From Sulfurimonadaceae bacterium (GTDB taxonomy: Bacteria > Campylobacterota > Campylobacteria > Campylobacterales > Sulfurimonadaceae), in contig JAPHSI010000129.1 in the NCBI GenBank assembly GCA_026193155.1, positions 1-7,424 of the forward strand: 7,424 bases of DNA, given 5' to 3'. Numbering within the stretch: the first letter of the stretch is position 1; every line of letters starts with the position of its first letter. Below are positions 1-6,288 of the stretch, one piece after another. The notes below the pieces were generated by a model. It was not told the DNA's origin, made no database searches, and saw only the letters and a program-made list of their open reading frames with translations. A program made the position numbers and the translations under genes.

Positions 1-9
1 ATAATGAAT

Positions 10-86
10 GCGTCCATAGCTCAGCTGGATAGAGCACTGGTTTGCGGTACCAGCGGTCGGGAGTTCGAATCTCTCTGGGCGTACCA
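10..86 (+). tRNA. tRNA-Arg, anticodon GCG
   Basis: A complete 77-nt cloverleaf can be folded by eye. The acceptor stem pairs 10-16 with 76-82 (with two G-U pairs), the discriminator base is A83, and the CCA end is encoded at 84-86. The D-arm is GCTC/GAGC, the anticodon stem is CTGGT/ACCAG (37-41 with 49-53), and the T-arm carries TTCGAAT. The seven-base loop 42-48 puts anticodon GCG at 44-46, which reads CGC and, by wobble, CGU. The A after GG in the D-loop fits arginine identity. Most bacteria use an ACG anticodon (inosine at position 34) for these codons, so G34 is worth noting. No other tRNA follows before the next gene. Confidence 0.95.
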
Positions 87-148
87 TTCAACTTTACAAT
101 CTCCAAACAAACTAAACTTTTTCTAAAACTTTATATCCAGTTTAATAA

Positions 149-204
149 TATACTTTTTATTTATCCTTTTACCTGATAAAATTTGTTAAATATCAACGAA
201 GGAG
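149..204 (+). promoter_or_regulatory. Possible promoter, hairpin and RBS of the flavin oxidoreductase gene
   Basis: TATACT at 149-154 resembles a -10 box and sits in T-rich DNA with no clear -35, as is common in Campylobacterota. An imperfect inverted repeat follows at 174-195 (TGAT...ATTT, loop GTT, AAATATCA, with an AAA bulge), ending just before a strong AAGGAG ribosome binding site at 199-204. The repeat could be an operator or an RNA hairpin. The RBS is clear; the promoter and repeat are weak calls in AT-rich sequence. Confidence 0.3.
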
Positions 205-210
205 ATTATT

Positions 211-1278
211 ATGAATTTGTTTTCAAAGTTAGATATTGGAAAATATACTCTAAAAAATAGAATTATAATGGCACCTATGACACGTTGTAGAGCAGTTGAA
301 GATAACTGTGCAAATAATTTAATGGCGGAGTATTACTCACAAAGAGCATCTGCCGGTCTTGTTATCACAGAAGCTACACAAATCTCTAAAATGGGTATTG
401 GTTATCTTTGTACACCAGGTATTCATACAGATAAGCAGGTGGAAGCTTGGAAGATGGTAACTAAGGCAGTCCATGAAAAAGGTAGTGTTATATTTTTACA
501 ACTATGGCATGTTGGAAGAGTATCCCACTCCTCTTTTTTAGATGGTAAACTTCCTGTAGCACCGTCTGCCGTAAAAATTGAAGGTGAACATTTTACACCT
601 AATGGGATGCAAGCTTACGAGACACCAAAAGAGTTGAGTGCCTTAGAGATAAAAGAGATTGTTTCAGACTATGCAAACGCTGCAAAAAATGCCATAAAAG
701 CAGGTTTTGACGGTGTAGAGATTCATGGAGCAAACGGTTATTTGATAGACCAGTTTATTAAAGACGGCTCAAACAAACGTAGTGATGAGTACGGTGGAGT
801 GATTGAGAATAGAGCTAGGTTTTTATTTGAAGTCGTAGAAGCAGTAGTAGATGCTATAGGAAATGACAAAACAGCTCTTAGACTCTCTCCAAGCGGTACC
901 TTTAATTCTATGAGCGATACAAACACTACTGAGGATTTTACATATATATGTTCTAAATTATCAAAATATGATTTAGCATATCTACATGTTATAGATGCAC
1001 TAGATGGTGATATCAGACATGGAGCAAATGTTGTTGAGTTGAAAACTCTAAGGGATGCATATGATGGAGTTTTTATTATAAATGGTGAGTATGACAAAAA
1101 AAGAGGAAATGAAGTTATTGAAAATAGCTTTGCAGATGCTGTTGCATACGCTTCTTTATTTTTAGCAAATCCAGATTTACCAACGAGGTTTGAGTTAGAT
1201 GCTGCATTAAACGAACCTGACCCAAATACATTTTATACACATGATGAAAATGGTTATACCGACTACAAAACTTTATGA
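211..1278 (+). CDS. Old Yellow Enzyme family alkene reductase (NemA-like)
   Basis: An FMN-dependent, NAD(P)H-using TIM-barrel reductase of the Old Yellow Enzyme family. Members reduce activated C=C bonds and often nitro compounds or N-ethylmaleimide in the cytoplasm. At 355 residues it is close to E. coli NemA (365). Family motifs run in order: APMTR at 21-25, a YYSQRASAGL stretch at 41-50, LQLWHVGRVSH at 96-106, EIHGANGYL at 170-178 and RLSP at 224-227. The catalytic pair is H172/N175 and the proton donor is Y177. Q97 and T24 match known flavin contacts. The Gly-Arg that normally precedes the FIANPDL motif and binds the FMN phosphate is Ala314-Ser315 here, although LANPDLP follows normally. 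The start is fixed by AAGGAG at 199-204, six bases before ATG. It appears to be a single-gene unit after the tRNA. The physiological substrate cannot be told from sequence. Confidence 0.93.
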   Translation: MNLFSKLDIGKYTLKNRIIMAPMTRCRAVEDNCANNLMAEYYSQRASAGLVITEATQISKMGIGYLCTPGIHTDKQVEAWKMVTKAVHEKGSVIFLQLWHVGRVSHSSFLDGKLPVAPSAVKIEGEHFTPNGMQAYETPKELSALEIKEIVSDYANAAKNAIKAGFDGVEIHGANGYLIDQFIKDGSNKRSDEYGGVIENRARFLFEVVEAVVDAIGNDKTALRLSPSGTFNSMSDTNTTEDFTYICSKLSKYDLAYLHVIDALDGDIRHGANVVELKTLRDAYDGVFIINGEYDKKRGNEVIENSFADAVAYASLFLANPDLPTRFELDAALNEPDPNTFYTHDENGYTDYKTL

Positions 1279-1333
1279 AAATTAGCTTGATTTTATTAAG
1301 AAAACTTTTAGCTACAAATAGTAATTTTAGGAG

Positions 1334-1339
1334 TATAAT
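1334..1339 (+). promoter_or_regulatory. Candidate -10 box for the structured leader
   Basis: A perfect TATAAT with T-rich sequence just upstream (ATTTTAG) and no convincing -35. Transcription would start near 1344-1348, giving a leader of about 175 nt before the cysteine-rich gene at 1521. Perfect -10 boxes do arise by chance in AT-rich DNA, but this one lies immediately upstream of a run of inverted repeats. Confidence 0.45.
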
Positions 1340-1345
1340 TTCTGT

Positions 1346-1517
1346 GCGAATTGGAAAGTTTATAACTTTGTACATCAATACAGCTTGGCGGTTTGTATCG
1401 ATGTACACCCATGTATTACGAATGTAAATTGACGTTTTGTATAGGGTTAAAGTATGGTTTATCTAAACCATAACGCTATCCTAACAAAACAATCTTATTT
1501 AAATATTAAGGATTGTT
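1346..1517 (+). ncRNA. Structured 5' leader or small RNA with several hairpins
   Basis: This intergenic stretch has no credible ORF and is rich in inverted repeats. AAAGTT (1355-1360) pairs with AACTTT (1364-1369) around a TAT loop. A 14-position stem, 1369-1382 with 1394-1407, has one A-C mismatch and an 11-nt loop. A composite hairpin at 1434-1490 has GTTTTGT pairing with ACAAAAC, a bulged A1441, TAGG pairing with CCTA, and an apical perfect 9-2-9 palindrome at 1453-1472. No T-tract follows any of the stems, so they are not ordinary terminators. The simplest reading is a cis-regulatory leader of the downstream cysteine-rich gene; a separate small RNA, or a DNA operator cluster, remains possible. 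I do not recognise it as 6S, SRP, RNase P or tmRNA, or as any riboswitch class I know. Confidence 0.45.
1488..1517 (+). promoter_or_regulatory. Hairpin that would sequester the ribosome binding site
   Basis: Bases 1488-1496 (AACAATCTT) can pair with 1509-1517 (AGGATTGTT) in nine consecutive pairs, one of them a G-U, around a 12-nt loop. The 3' arm contains most of the AAGGA ribosome binding site (1508-1512) of the gene starting at 1521. The 5' arm shares bases 1488-1490 with the base of the 1434-1490 hairpin, so the two compete slightly. This is the layout expected of a translational switch or RNA thermometer, but it is a hand-made fold without energy calculation or covariation. Confidence 0.4.
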
Positions 1518-1520
1518 AAT

Positions 1521-1751
1521 ATGAAGAAATCAAAACTATTAAAAGTATTTTTATTAGCTGTTATGCTATTAGTTTCACCACTTAGTTCAAATGAGGGTGA
1601 AAAATCATCTTGTGATGCGGCTTATGACATTTGTACAGACAAATGTGATAGTGTAGAAAATCCATCAGAATCTTGTTTCAGCGCATGTGATGATACATAT
1701 GATAAATGTTTAGTGTCTGAACAAGGCTCAAAGCCAGAAGAGGAAAAGTAA
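1521..1751 (+). CDS. Small secreted cysteine-rich protein, probable helical hairpin
   Basis: A 76-residue protein of no family I can name. Residues 1-23 look like a Sec signal peptide: a KKSKLLK n-region, a hydrophobic VFLLAVMLLV core, and likely cleavage near S22-S23. There is no lipobox cysteine. The mature part is acidic (about 15 Asp/Glu against 5 Lys) and contains six cysteines, C31, C38, C42, C52, C56 and C63, spaced 6-3-9-3-6. The pattern reads the same in both directions. C-D-x-x-Y-D-x-C occurs twice (31-38 and 56-63), suggesting internal duplication. An antiparallel two-helix hairpin with disulfides C31-C63, C38-C56 and C42-C52 is the natural model for an oxidising periplasm; metal binding is an alternative. 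AAGGA at 1508-1512 supports the start. The gene stands alone behind a long structured leader. The ORF is convincing, the function unknown. Confidence 0.82.
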   Translation: MKKSKLLKVFLLAVMLLVSPLSSNEGEKSSCDAAYDICTDKCDSVENPSESCFSACDDTYDKCLVSEQGSKPEEEK

Positions 1752-1842
1752 AACTTTTTCAGATAAATTTTCCATTCGCAACTCTACCTTTATCTACTAA
1801 ACTTTATAAAACTCTATTTTTTTAATAATATAAAAACCTAAA

Positions 1843-1880
1843 AGATAATTATTTTCCTTTAAGAAAAGTTATCCTATACT
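1843..1880 (+). promoter_or_regulatory. Possible Fur-box-like operator and promoter upstream of the ferritin gene
   Basis: Bases 1843-1857 match the 7-1-7 Fur consensus TGATAATnATTATCA at 11 of 14 defined positions. A TATACT box at 1875-1880 would place this site over its -35 region. GATAA at 1844-1848 also pairs with TTATC at 1869-1873, and TTTTC (1852-1856) with GAAAA (1863-1867), forming an imperfect dyad. Iron control would fit the ferritin and metal transporter downstream. The site is AT-rich, so chance matches are likely. Confidence 0.3.
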
Positions 1881-1919
1881 AGCTTTGGTCGGTATTTAAA
1901 ATTATATCTATAGTAATGT

Positions 1920-1925
1920 TATAAT
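1920..1925 (+). promoter_or_regulatory. Second candidate -10 box for the ferritin-zupT operon
   Basis: A perfect TATAAT whose predicted start near 1932 gives a short 40-nt leader before the ATG at 1972. It lies closer to the gene than the TATACT at 1875, and either or both may be used. No clear -35 is visible. Confidence 0.4.
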
Positions 1926-1971
1926 AATACTGATTATGAACTAGATTGTTATCAAATATAAGGAGTATGTT

Positions 1972-2490
1972 ATGGCTAAACGTGGTATATCAATATTAAA
2001 AGGTATAGAAGCACAAAAAGTTGCTGAGTTGTTAAATAAAGCTTACTGTGATGAGTGGCTTGCATATTATCAGTATTTTATTGAATCAAAAGTAGTTAAA
2101 GGTCTTATGAAAGATGCAGCTATTGCAGAACTTGACCAACATGCTGCGGATGAACTTCGCCATGCAAATATGGTTGCAGACCGTATATTACAGCTTGGAG
2201 GTACTCCCATCTTGCATCCGAATGATTGGACAAAAAATTCAAACTGTGGTTATGAATCTCCAGAAAATCCAGATGTTCTTTCTGTGCTGGAACAAGCTAT
2301 CAAAGGTGAACAATGCGCTATAAGTGTGTATTCTGAAATTGCGGATATTACCCGTGAAAAAGATATTGTAACTTACGATATTGTATCTCAGATTCTAGCT
2401 GATGAGGTAGAACATGAAGAAGATTTACAAGCTCTATATGATGATATTCACGAATTTATTGACGATATAAAGAAAAATATCAACCAATAG
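1972..2490 (+). CDS. Dps-like ferritin (DPSL/thioferritin type)
   Basis: A 172-residue four-helix ferritin-fold protein predicted to oxidise Fe(II), probably with hydrogen peroxide, and to store iron inside a cytoplasmic shell. A bacterioferritin-type diiron site is complete: E28 on helix A, E61 and H64 (ExxH) on helix B, E113 on helix C, and E145 and H148 (ExxH) on helix D. C92, in the loop between helices B and C, and C115, two residues after ligand E113, resemble the cysteine pair that marks DPSL (thioferritin) proteins; C26 also lies beside ligand E28. There is no N-terminal DNA-binding Lys/Arg tail as in classical Dps, and no rubredoxin domain as in rubrerythrin. TAAGGAG at 1959-1965, six bases before ATG, sets the start. 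It is followed after 16 bases by zupT, so the two are probably co-transcribed. A plain bacterioferritin or generic ferritin-like protein is the alternative. Confidence 0.85.
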   Translation: MAKRGISILKGIEAQKVAELLNKAYCDEWLAYYQYFIESKVVKGLMKDAAIAELDQHAADELRHANMVADRILQLGGTPILHPNDWTKNSNCGYESPENPDVLSVLEQAIKGEQCAISVYSEIADITREKDIVTYDIVSQILADEVEHEEDLQALYDDIHEFIDDIKKNINQ

Positions 2491-2506
2491 ATAAAAGGAT
2501 AAAAGA

Positions 2507-3349
2507 ATGCAAGGTGTATCGCCTGAAGTCTTTTTTGCGGCATTACTGTTAACTGTTTTAGCAGGTTTGTCAACCGGAGTAGGGGCTGTCATTGCATTCT
2601 TTTCAAAAGATAATAACTACAAAGTCTTATCCGTAGGGATGGGGTTTTCCGCAGGAGTTATGGTTTATATATCTTTTGTGGAAATTTTAGTTAAATCAGA
2701 AGATGGATTTAGTAAGGTATATGGGGACATTATAGGTGAAGGTTTAGCTTTAGTGTTCTTTTTTTCAGGTATAGCTTTAGCTGCTTTCATTGACTGGGTT
2801 ATACCAGATGATGTAAATCCACATGAATTAAAATCAGATAAAGAACTCAGTGAACTTCAAGACGAAGTTCATAGTGTTAGAAAAAAAAACTCTCTTAAAA
2901 GAACTGGAGTATTTACAGCTATAGCGATAGGTATTCATAATTTTCCTGAAGGTTTTGCAACTTTTATATCTGCACTTGACGGACTGGCACTTGGTATACC
3001 TATAGCTTTGGCAATAGCTATACATAACATTCCGGAGGGAATGGCTGTCTCATTACCTATTTATCATGCTACTGGAGATAAAAAGAAAGCATTTTACTAC
3101 GCTTTTGGAAGTGGTATAGCTGAACCAATAGGTGCATTAATTGGTTTTTTTGTACTTTTACCATTGATGGGAGATCTTACTTTAGGAATTACATTTGCAA
3201 TGGTAGCTGGAATTATGATATATATAAGTTTTGATGAGCTACTTCCTGCAGCTCGCATCTATGGAAATGCTCATACGACTATTTTTGGAATTACGCTAGG
3301 TATAGGAGTGATGGCTTTTAGTTTATTATTTTTTAAAATTATTTCTTAA
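2507..3349 (+). CDS. zupT: ZIP family divalent metal importer ZupT
   Basis: An inner-membrane transporter of the ZIP family. E. coli ZupT takes up Zn(II) and also Fe(II), Co(II) and Mn(II). The 280 residues give eight hydrophobic segments, roughly 6-31, 39-61, 77-97, 133-155, 158-186, 194-218, 225-247 and 256-278. Segment 4 carries HNFPEG (H144, E148) and segment 5 carries HNIPEGMAVSLPIY (H173, E177), the metal-binding signature. E206 in segment 6 and DELLP at 243-247 also match ZupT. The loop between segments 3 and 4 (about 100-132) is charged but has only two histidines, unlike the His-rich loop of many ZIPs, and makes the protein slightly longer than E. coli ZupT (257). AAGGA at 2495-2499 lies seven bases before ATG. 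Its placement behind a ferritin suggests iron may be a relevant substrate; that is inference. Confidence 0.92.
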   Translation: MQGVSPEVFFAALLLTVLAGLSTGVGAVIAFFSKDNNYKVLSVGMGFSAGVMVYISFVEILVKSEDGFSKVYGDIIGEGLALVFFFSGIALAAFIDWVIPDDVNPHELKSDKELSELQDEVHSVRKKNSLKRTGVFTAIAIGIHNFPEGFATFISALDGLALGIPIALAIAIHNIPEGMAVSLPIYHATGDKKKAFYYAFGSGIAEPIGALIGFFVLLPLMGDLTLGITFAMVAGIMIYISFDELLPAARIYGNAHTTIFGITLGIGVMAFSLLFFKIIS

Positions 3350-3358
3350 TAGTTAAGA
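3344..3358. other. Short inverted repeat spanning two convergent stop codons
   Basis: TCTTAA at 3344-3349 and TTAAGA at 3353-3358 form a perfect 6-bp dyad around TAG. It contains the zupT stop (TAA, 3347-3349) and the stop of the opposing kinase gene (TTA on the plus strand, 3353-3355). There is no GC-rich stem or T-tract, so it does not look like an efficient bidirectional terminator. It may be coincidence from two symmetric stop codons. Confidence 0.35.
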
Positions 3359-6286
3359 TTGAGGAGTGTATAGGTATTTAACTAAAACTCTCTCAAATTC
3401 ACCCTGGACAATAGGTTTAGAGATATAGTCATCCATACCAGAAGTTATAAATCTTTCTCTTTCCCCAGATAAAGCATTTGCAGTAACGGCTACGATAGGT
3501 GTTTTATAACTCTTTGTTGATTCTAACTCTCTAATTATTTTTGTTGCTTCAAGACCACTCATAACAGGCATATTCTCATCCATTAAAATAAGAGAATATA
3601 TATTGTTTTTATAAGCCTCAATAGCTTCACTTCCATCATTAACCGTATCTACTTCCAAGCCAAACTCTTCAAGCATCAGTTCTATAAGTATTTGATTAGT
3701 CTTATTGTCTTCTACTAAAAGGATTTTACCGTTTAATTTATCTTTGTCAACCGCAGAGTATACTAATTCAGACTTTTCAGGAATATTTGGTATATCAGAA
3801 AACAGATCTAAGGTAAAATAAAATTTACTTCCCTCACCAAGTTTACTTTCTACCTCTAAACTGCCATCCATAAGCTCTATTAATCTTTTACTAATAGATA
3901 AACCAAGTCCAGTGCCACCAAACTTTCTCGTAGTAGAATTATCTGCCTGTTCAAATGAATGAAAAATTTTATATATATTCTCAGAAGCTATTCCAACTCC
4001 GTAATCCTCCACGCTACACATAAATTGCATTGTTGTTTCATCGCAAAAGATTTTGACATCTATATTTGAGTCTTGATTTGAAAATTTTATTGCATTACTT
4101 ACTAGGTTACTGTAAACTTGTTTAATCCTTGTTATATCACCATAAGCCTTTGTTGGTAGATTCTTATCAAAAACCAAGTTGATTTTTATATTTTTTTCTT
4201 GGGCTTTTTCATAGAATAAACTTGAAATTGTAGAAAAAGGCTCTTTGGTGTTAAATACTATCTTATCTACTGCTAGTTTTCCACTTTCAATTTTTGAAAA
4301 ATCTAAGATGTCATTTATAATAGTAAGTAGTGCATCACTGGAATCTTTTATGATTTTTAATTTTTTTCGTTTTTCTTCAGATTCTTCTTCTTTAAATAGG
4401 ATATCAATAAAACCAAGAATAGCATTAAGAGGTGTTCTTATTTCATGTGACATATTTGCCAAAAAGTTTGATTTTGCTATGTTGGAGAGTTTAGCTTGTT
4501 CCTCAGCATATTTTAGCTCGATTCTTTCCTTCTCTTGTTTAAAAAGAATTTCATCTTTTTCTCTTAGCTCATTTACTTGTTCTTTAACCCTTTGTTCTAA
4601 GTTTTTAGTTAATTCTTCAAGTTCAAATTCTGTTTTTTTCTTTTCATTTATATCTTTCCATACCCCAAAAAACATCTGTTTTGAATTGTTTGATATATTA
4701 TTTAATGTAACATCAACCCATAAACTTTTGCCATCAGACTGTTTGACTACCCATTCAAAAGTATGACTATTATTTATTCTGGCTTTTTGAACATTTTCTT
4801 TAGATTTTGAGGAAGAAAGTTCACCGTCAGGTTGATACTCAGGAGTAAGTTCAGATACGGGAGTATTTAAAAATTTTTGTTTGCTCTCATACTTTAACAT
4901 TTTAACAACAGAATCATTACAATCTATAACTTTCCCATCTTCAATAATCAAAAATCCGTCGCTTGATTTATTGAAAACGGTTTCAAACAGTTGTTTTTGT
5001 TCTATTATCTCTTTTGTCTTTTCTCTGTTTTTTTCAATCTCATCTTGAACTTTATTCTCAAGCATTATATTGAGTATTTCAAACTCTTGAGAGGTTGTCT
5101 TTACCAGATGCGCTAAAGTTCTAACTGAGTTGCTTTTATGTGCATCTTTCTCTGATGTTTTAAAATCAATATCCTTATGAATATTATCAGATTCACTTAA
5201 AGCCAATAAAGTCATACTTTGGTTTAATAGTTCTTTATTTTTTGTCGTATAAAATTCACCGTATGTATAAAAACCTGAAGTAGGAGCTACTTGTTTATAT
5301 AGTTCAACTTCATTTTGAATGAGTTCAGGCATGAATCTTCTTCTTGCCATGCATGAGTATATAAAAATTGATTCTATAGGATTTTTAACAACATTATAAA
5401 AATCCTGCTTTGAATTTTCTAATATAGCACTACTATCACCATAACCGAATCTGACCGTATCCCCATCTTTGAAATTTCCTGCAAAAATAAGTGAGCCGTC
5501 ACTTTCACTACTTAGGGCTGCTCTTGCAATGTTACTGCCGTTTCTTTGTATAATCAGTGGAAATTCTATAGCTATATCGGGTAGTGCTTTAGCTGTTTCT
5601 TCTCCTAAATAATAAGCATATATCTCATAAGCAGTCTTATCGTTAATTGTGTATACTCTGTTCCCCTCAGCCCTTGTTATTTTTAAATCAAGTCCAATAG
5701 GAAGCCAGTTAAAACTATAGTGATTAAATATATTTAAAGAGTTAGAGCTTAAAGCTACACCTACAACAGCATTTTGTAAGACCTTTTCTTTATTAAATAC
5801 AAATGTCTTTTTAAACTCTCCGTTATCTCCTGCCATACCTCCGGCAACAATTAATTTTGAATTTACAGAATCAATTCCTTTTAGAAAATCATCACCATTT
5901 GAATTTAACCCTTCCGTAAAAGCTATAATGACCTTTGTATCATTTGTATTTAAATCTTTGGCAAGATTGACACCTGCAGAGAAATAATCTTCATATACAA
6001 GAGAGATATAGGTTTTTAACGAAGTCTTCTCAAAGATGCTAAAGCTTATGACAGTTTCCATAGTTGATACAATACCGTCTTTAATCTCACCATCTGTAGT
6101 AGCCCCGATTAGGGATGATGAAGGTAATAAAGTGTTTATAGTAGAGCATAAGGAAGCAATGAACTCTTCATCATTTTTAGATGTGAAAACTTGTATCAGA
6201 AGAGATTGTGAATCTACAATATTATTCTCATTCAGAAAGCTTTTTAACTCATCTTTTGATCTGTAATATAGATTAAATGTTTTCAT
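3353..6286 (-). CDS. FIST-PAS hybrid sensor histidine kinase with receiver domain
   Basis: A 977-residue cytoplasmic signalling protein without membrane segments. Residues about 25-215 form a FIST N domain (GATTDGEI at 61-68, GGMAGD at 149-154). About 215-370 form FIST C (TAYEIYAYYLG at 218-228, SCMARRRFMP at 311-320). FIST is a sensory module thought to bind small ligands. A PAS domain follows (about 432-548), then a coiled coil (551-605). HisKA has phosphoacceptor H614 in SHEIRTPLNA. The HATPase has N-box N727/N731, DYGVGI at 761-766 and GGTGLGLS at 790-797. The C-terminal receiver (853-973) has E859/D860, phosphoacceptor D903, T935 and K957. All catalytic residues are present. There is no HPt or output domain, so the phosphate must pass to a partner elsewhere. 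ATG lies 2 bases after the stop of the upstream EAL-HDOD gene with only a weak RBS, suggesting translational coupling. The 3' end faces zupT across 3 bases. Confidence 0.95.
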   Translation of the reverse strand: MKTFNLYYRSKDELKSFLNENNIVDSQSLLIQVFTSKNDEEFIASLCSTINTLLPSSSLIGATTDGEIKDGIVSTMETVISFSIFEKTSLKTYISLVYEDYFSAGVNLAKDLNTNDTKVIIAFTEGLNSNGDDFLKGIDSVNSKLIVAGGMAGDNGEFKKTFVFNKEKVLQNAVVGVALSSNSLNIFNHYSFNWLPIGLDLKITRAEGNRVYTINDKTAYEIYAYYLGEETAKALPDIAIEFPLIIQRNGSNIARAALSSESDGSLIFAGNFKDGDTVRFGYGDSSAILENSKQDFYNVVKNPIESIFIYSCMARRRFMPELIQNEVELYKQVAPTSGFYTYGEFYTTKNKELLNQSMTLLALSESDNIHKDIDFKTSEKDAHKSNSVRTLAHLVKTTSQEFEILNIMLENKVQDEIEKNREKTKEIIEQKQLFETVFNKSSDGFLIIEDGKVIDCNDSVVKMLKYESKQKFLNTPVSELTPEYQPDGELSSSKSKENVQKARINNSHTFEWVVKQSDGKSLWVDVTLNNISNNSKQMFFGVWKDINEKKKTEFELEELTKNLEQRVKEQVNELREKDEILFKQEKERIELKYAEEQAKLSNIAKSNFLANMSHEIRTPLNAILGFIDILFKEEESEEKRKKLKIIKDSSDALLTIINDILDFSKIESGKLAVDKIVFNTKEPFSTISSLFYEKAQEKNIKINLVFDKNLPTKAYGDITRIKQVYSNLVSNAIKFSNQDSNIDVKIFCDETTMQFMCSVEDYGVGIASENIYKIFHSFEQADNSTTRKFGGTGLGLSISKRLIELMDGSLEVESKLGEGSKFYFTLDLFSDIPNIPEKSELVYSAVDKDKLNGKILLVEDNKTNQILIELMLEEFGLEVDTVNDGSEAIEAYKNNIYSLILMDENMPVMSGLEATKIIRELESTKSYKTPIVAVTANALSGERERFITSGMDDYISKPIVQGEFERVLVKYLYTPQS

Positions 6287-6288
6287 AA

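Noticed and set aside
738..1097. Minus-strand 119-residue ORF
   Set aside because: It is wholly antisense to the conserved core of the flavin oxidoreductase; a frame shadow.
1115..1408. Minus-strand 97-residue ORF
   Set aside because: It overlaps the end of the flavin oxidoreductase gene antisense and the inverted repeats, has low-complexity composition, and no recognisable domain.
1434..1490. Integron attC site
   Set aside because: The nested inverted repeat suggested attC, but the conserved GTTRRRY and RYYYAAC ends are not matched, and there is no integrase or cassette array in the window.
1369..1500. Intrinsic terminator of the flavin oxidoreductase gene
   Set aside because: The hairpins are long but none is followed by a run of T, and the first lies some 75 bases after the stop, behind a probable promoter.
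1745..1762. Terminator hairpin at the end of the cysteine-rich gene
   Set aside because: AAAAGT and ACTTTT around the stop codon can pair, but the stem is only six A/T-rich pairs and the T-run is part of the stem.
1919..1933. PerR box at the ferritin promoter
   Set aside because: Only the left half (TTATAAT) matches well and it coincides with the -10 TATAAT; the right half is poor.
4245..4766. Plus-strand 173-residue ORF
   Set aside because: It is antisense to the PAS and HisKA coding region, Ser/Phe-rich as expected of a reverse frame of Lys/Glu-rich coiled coil.
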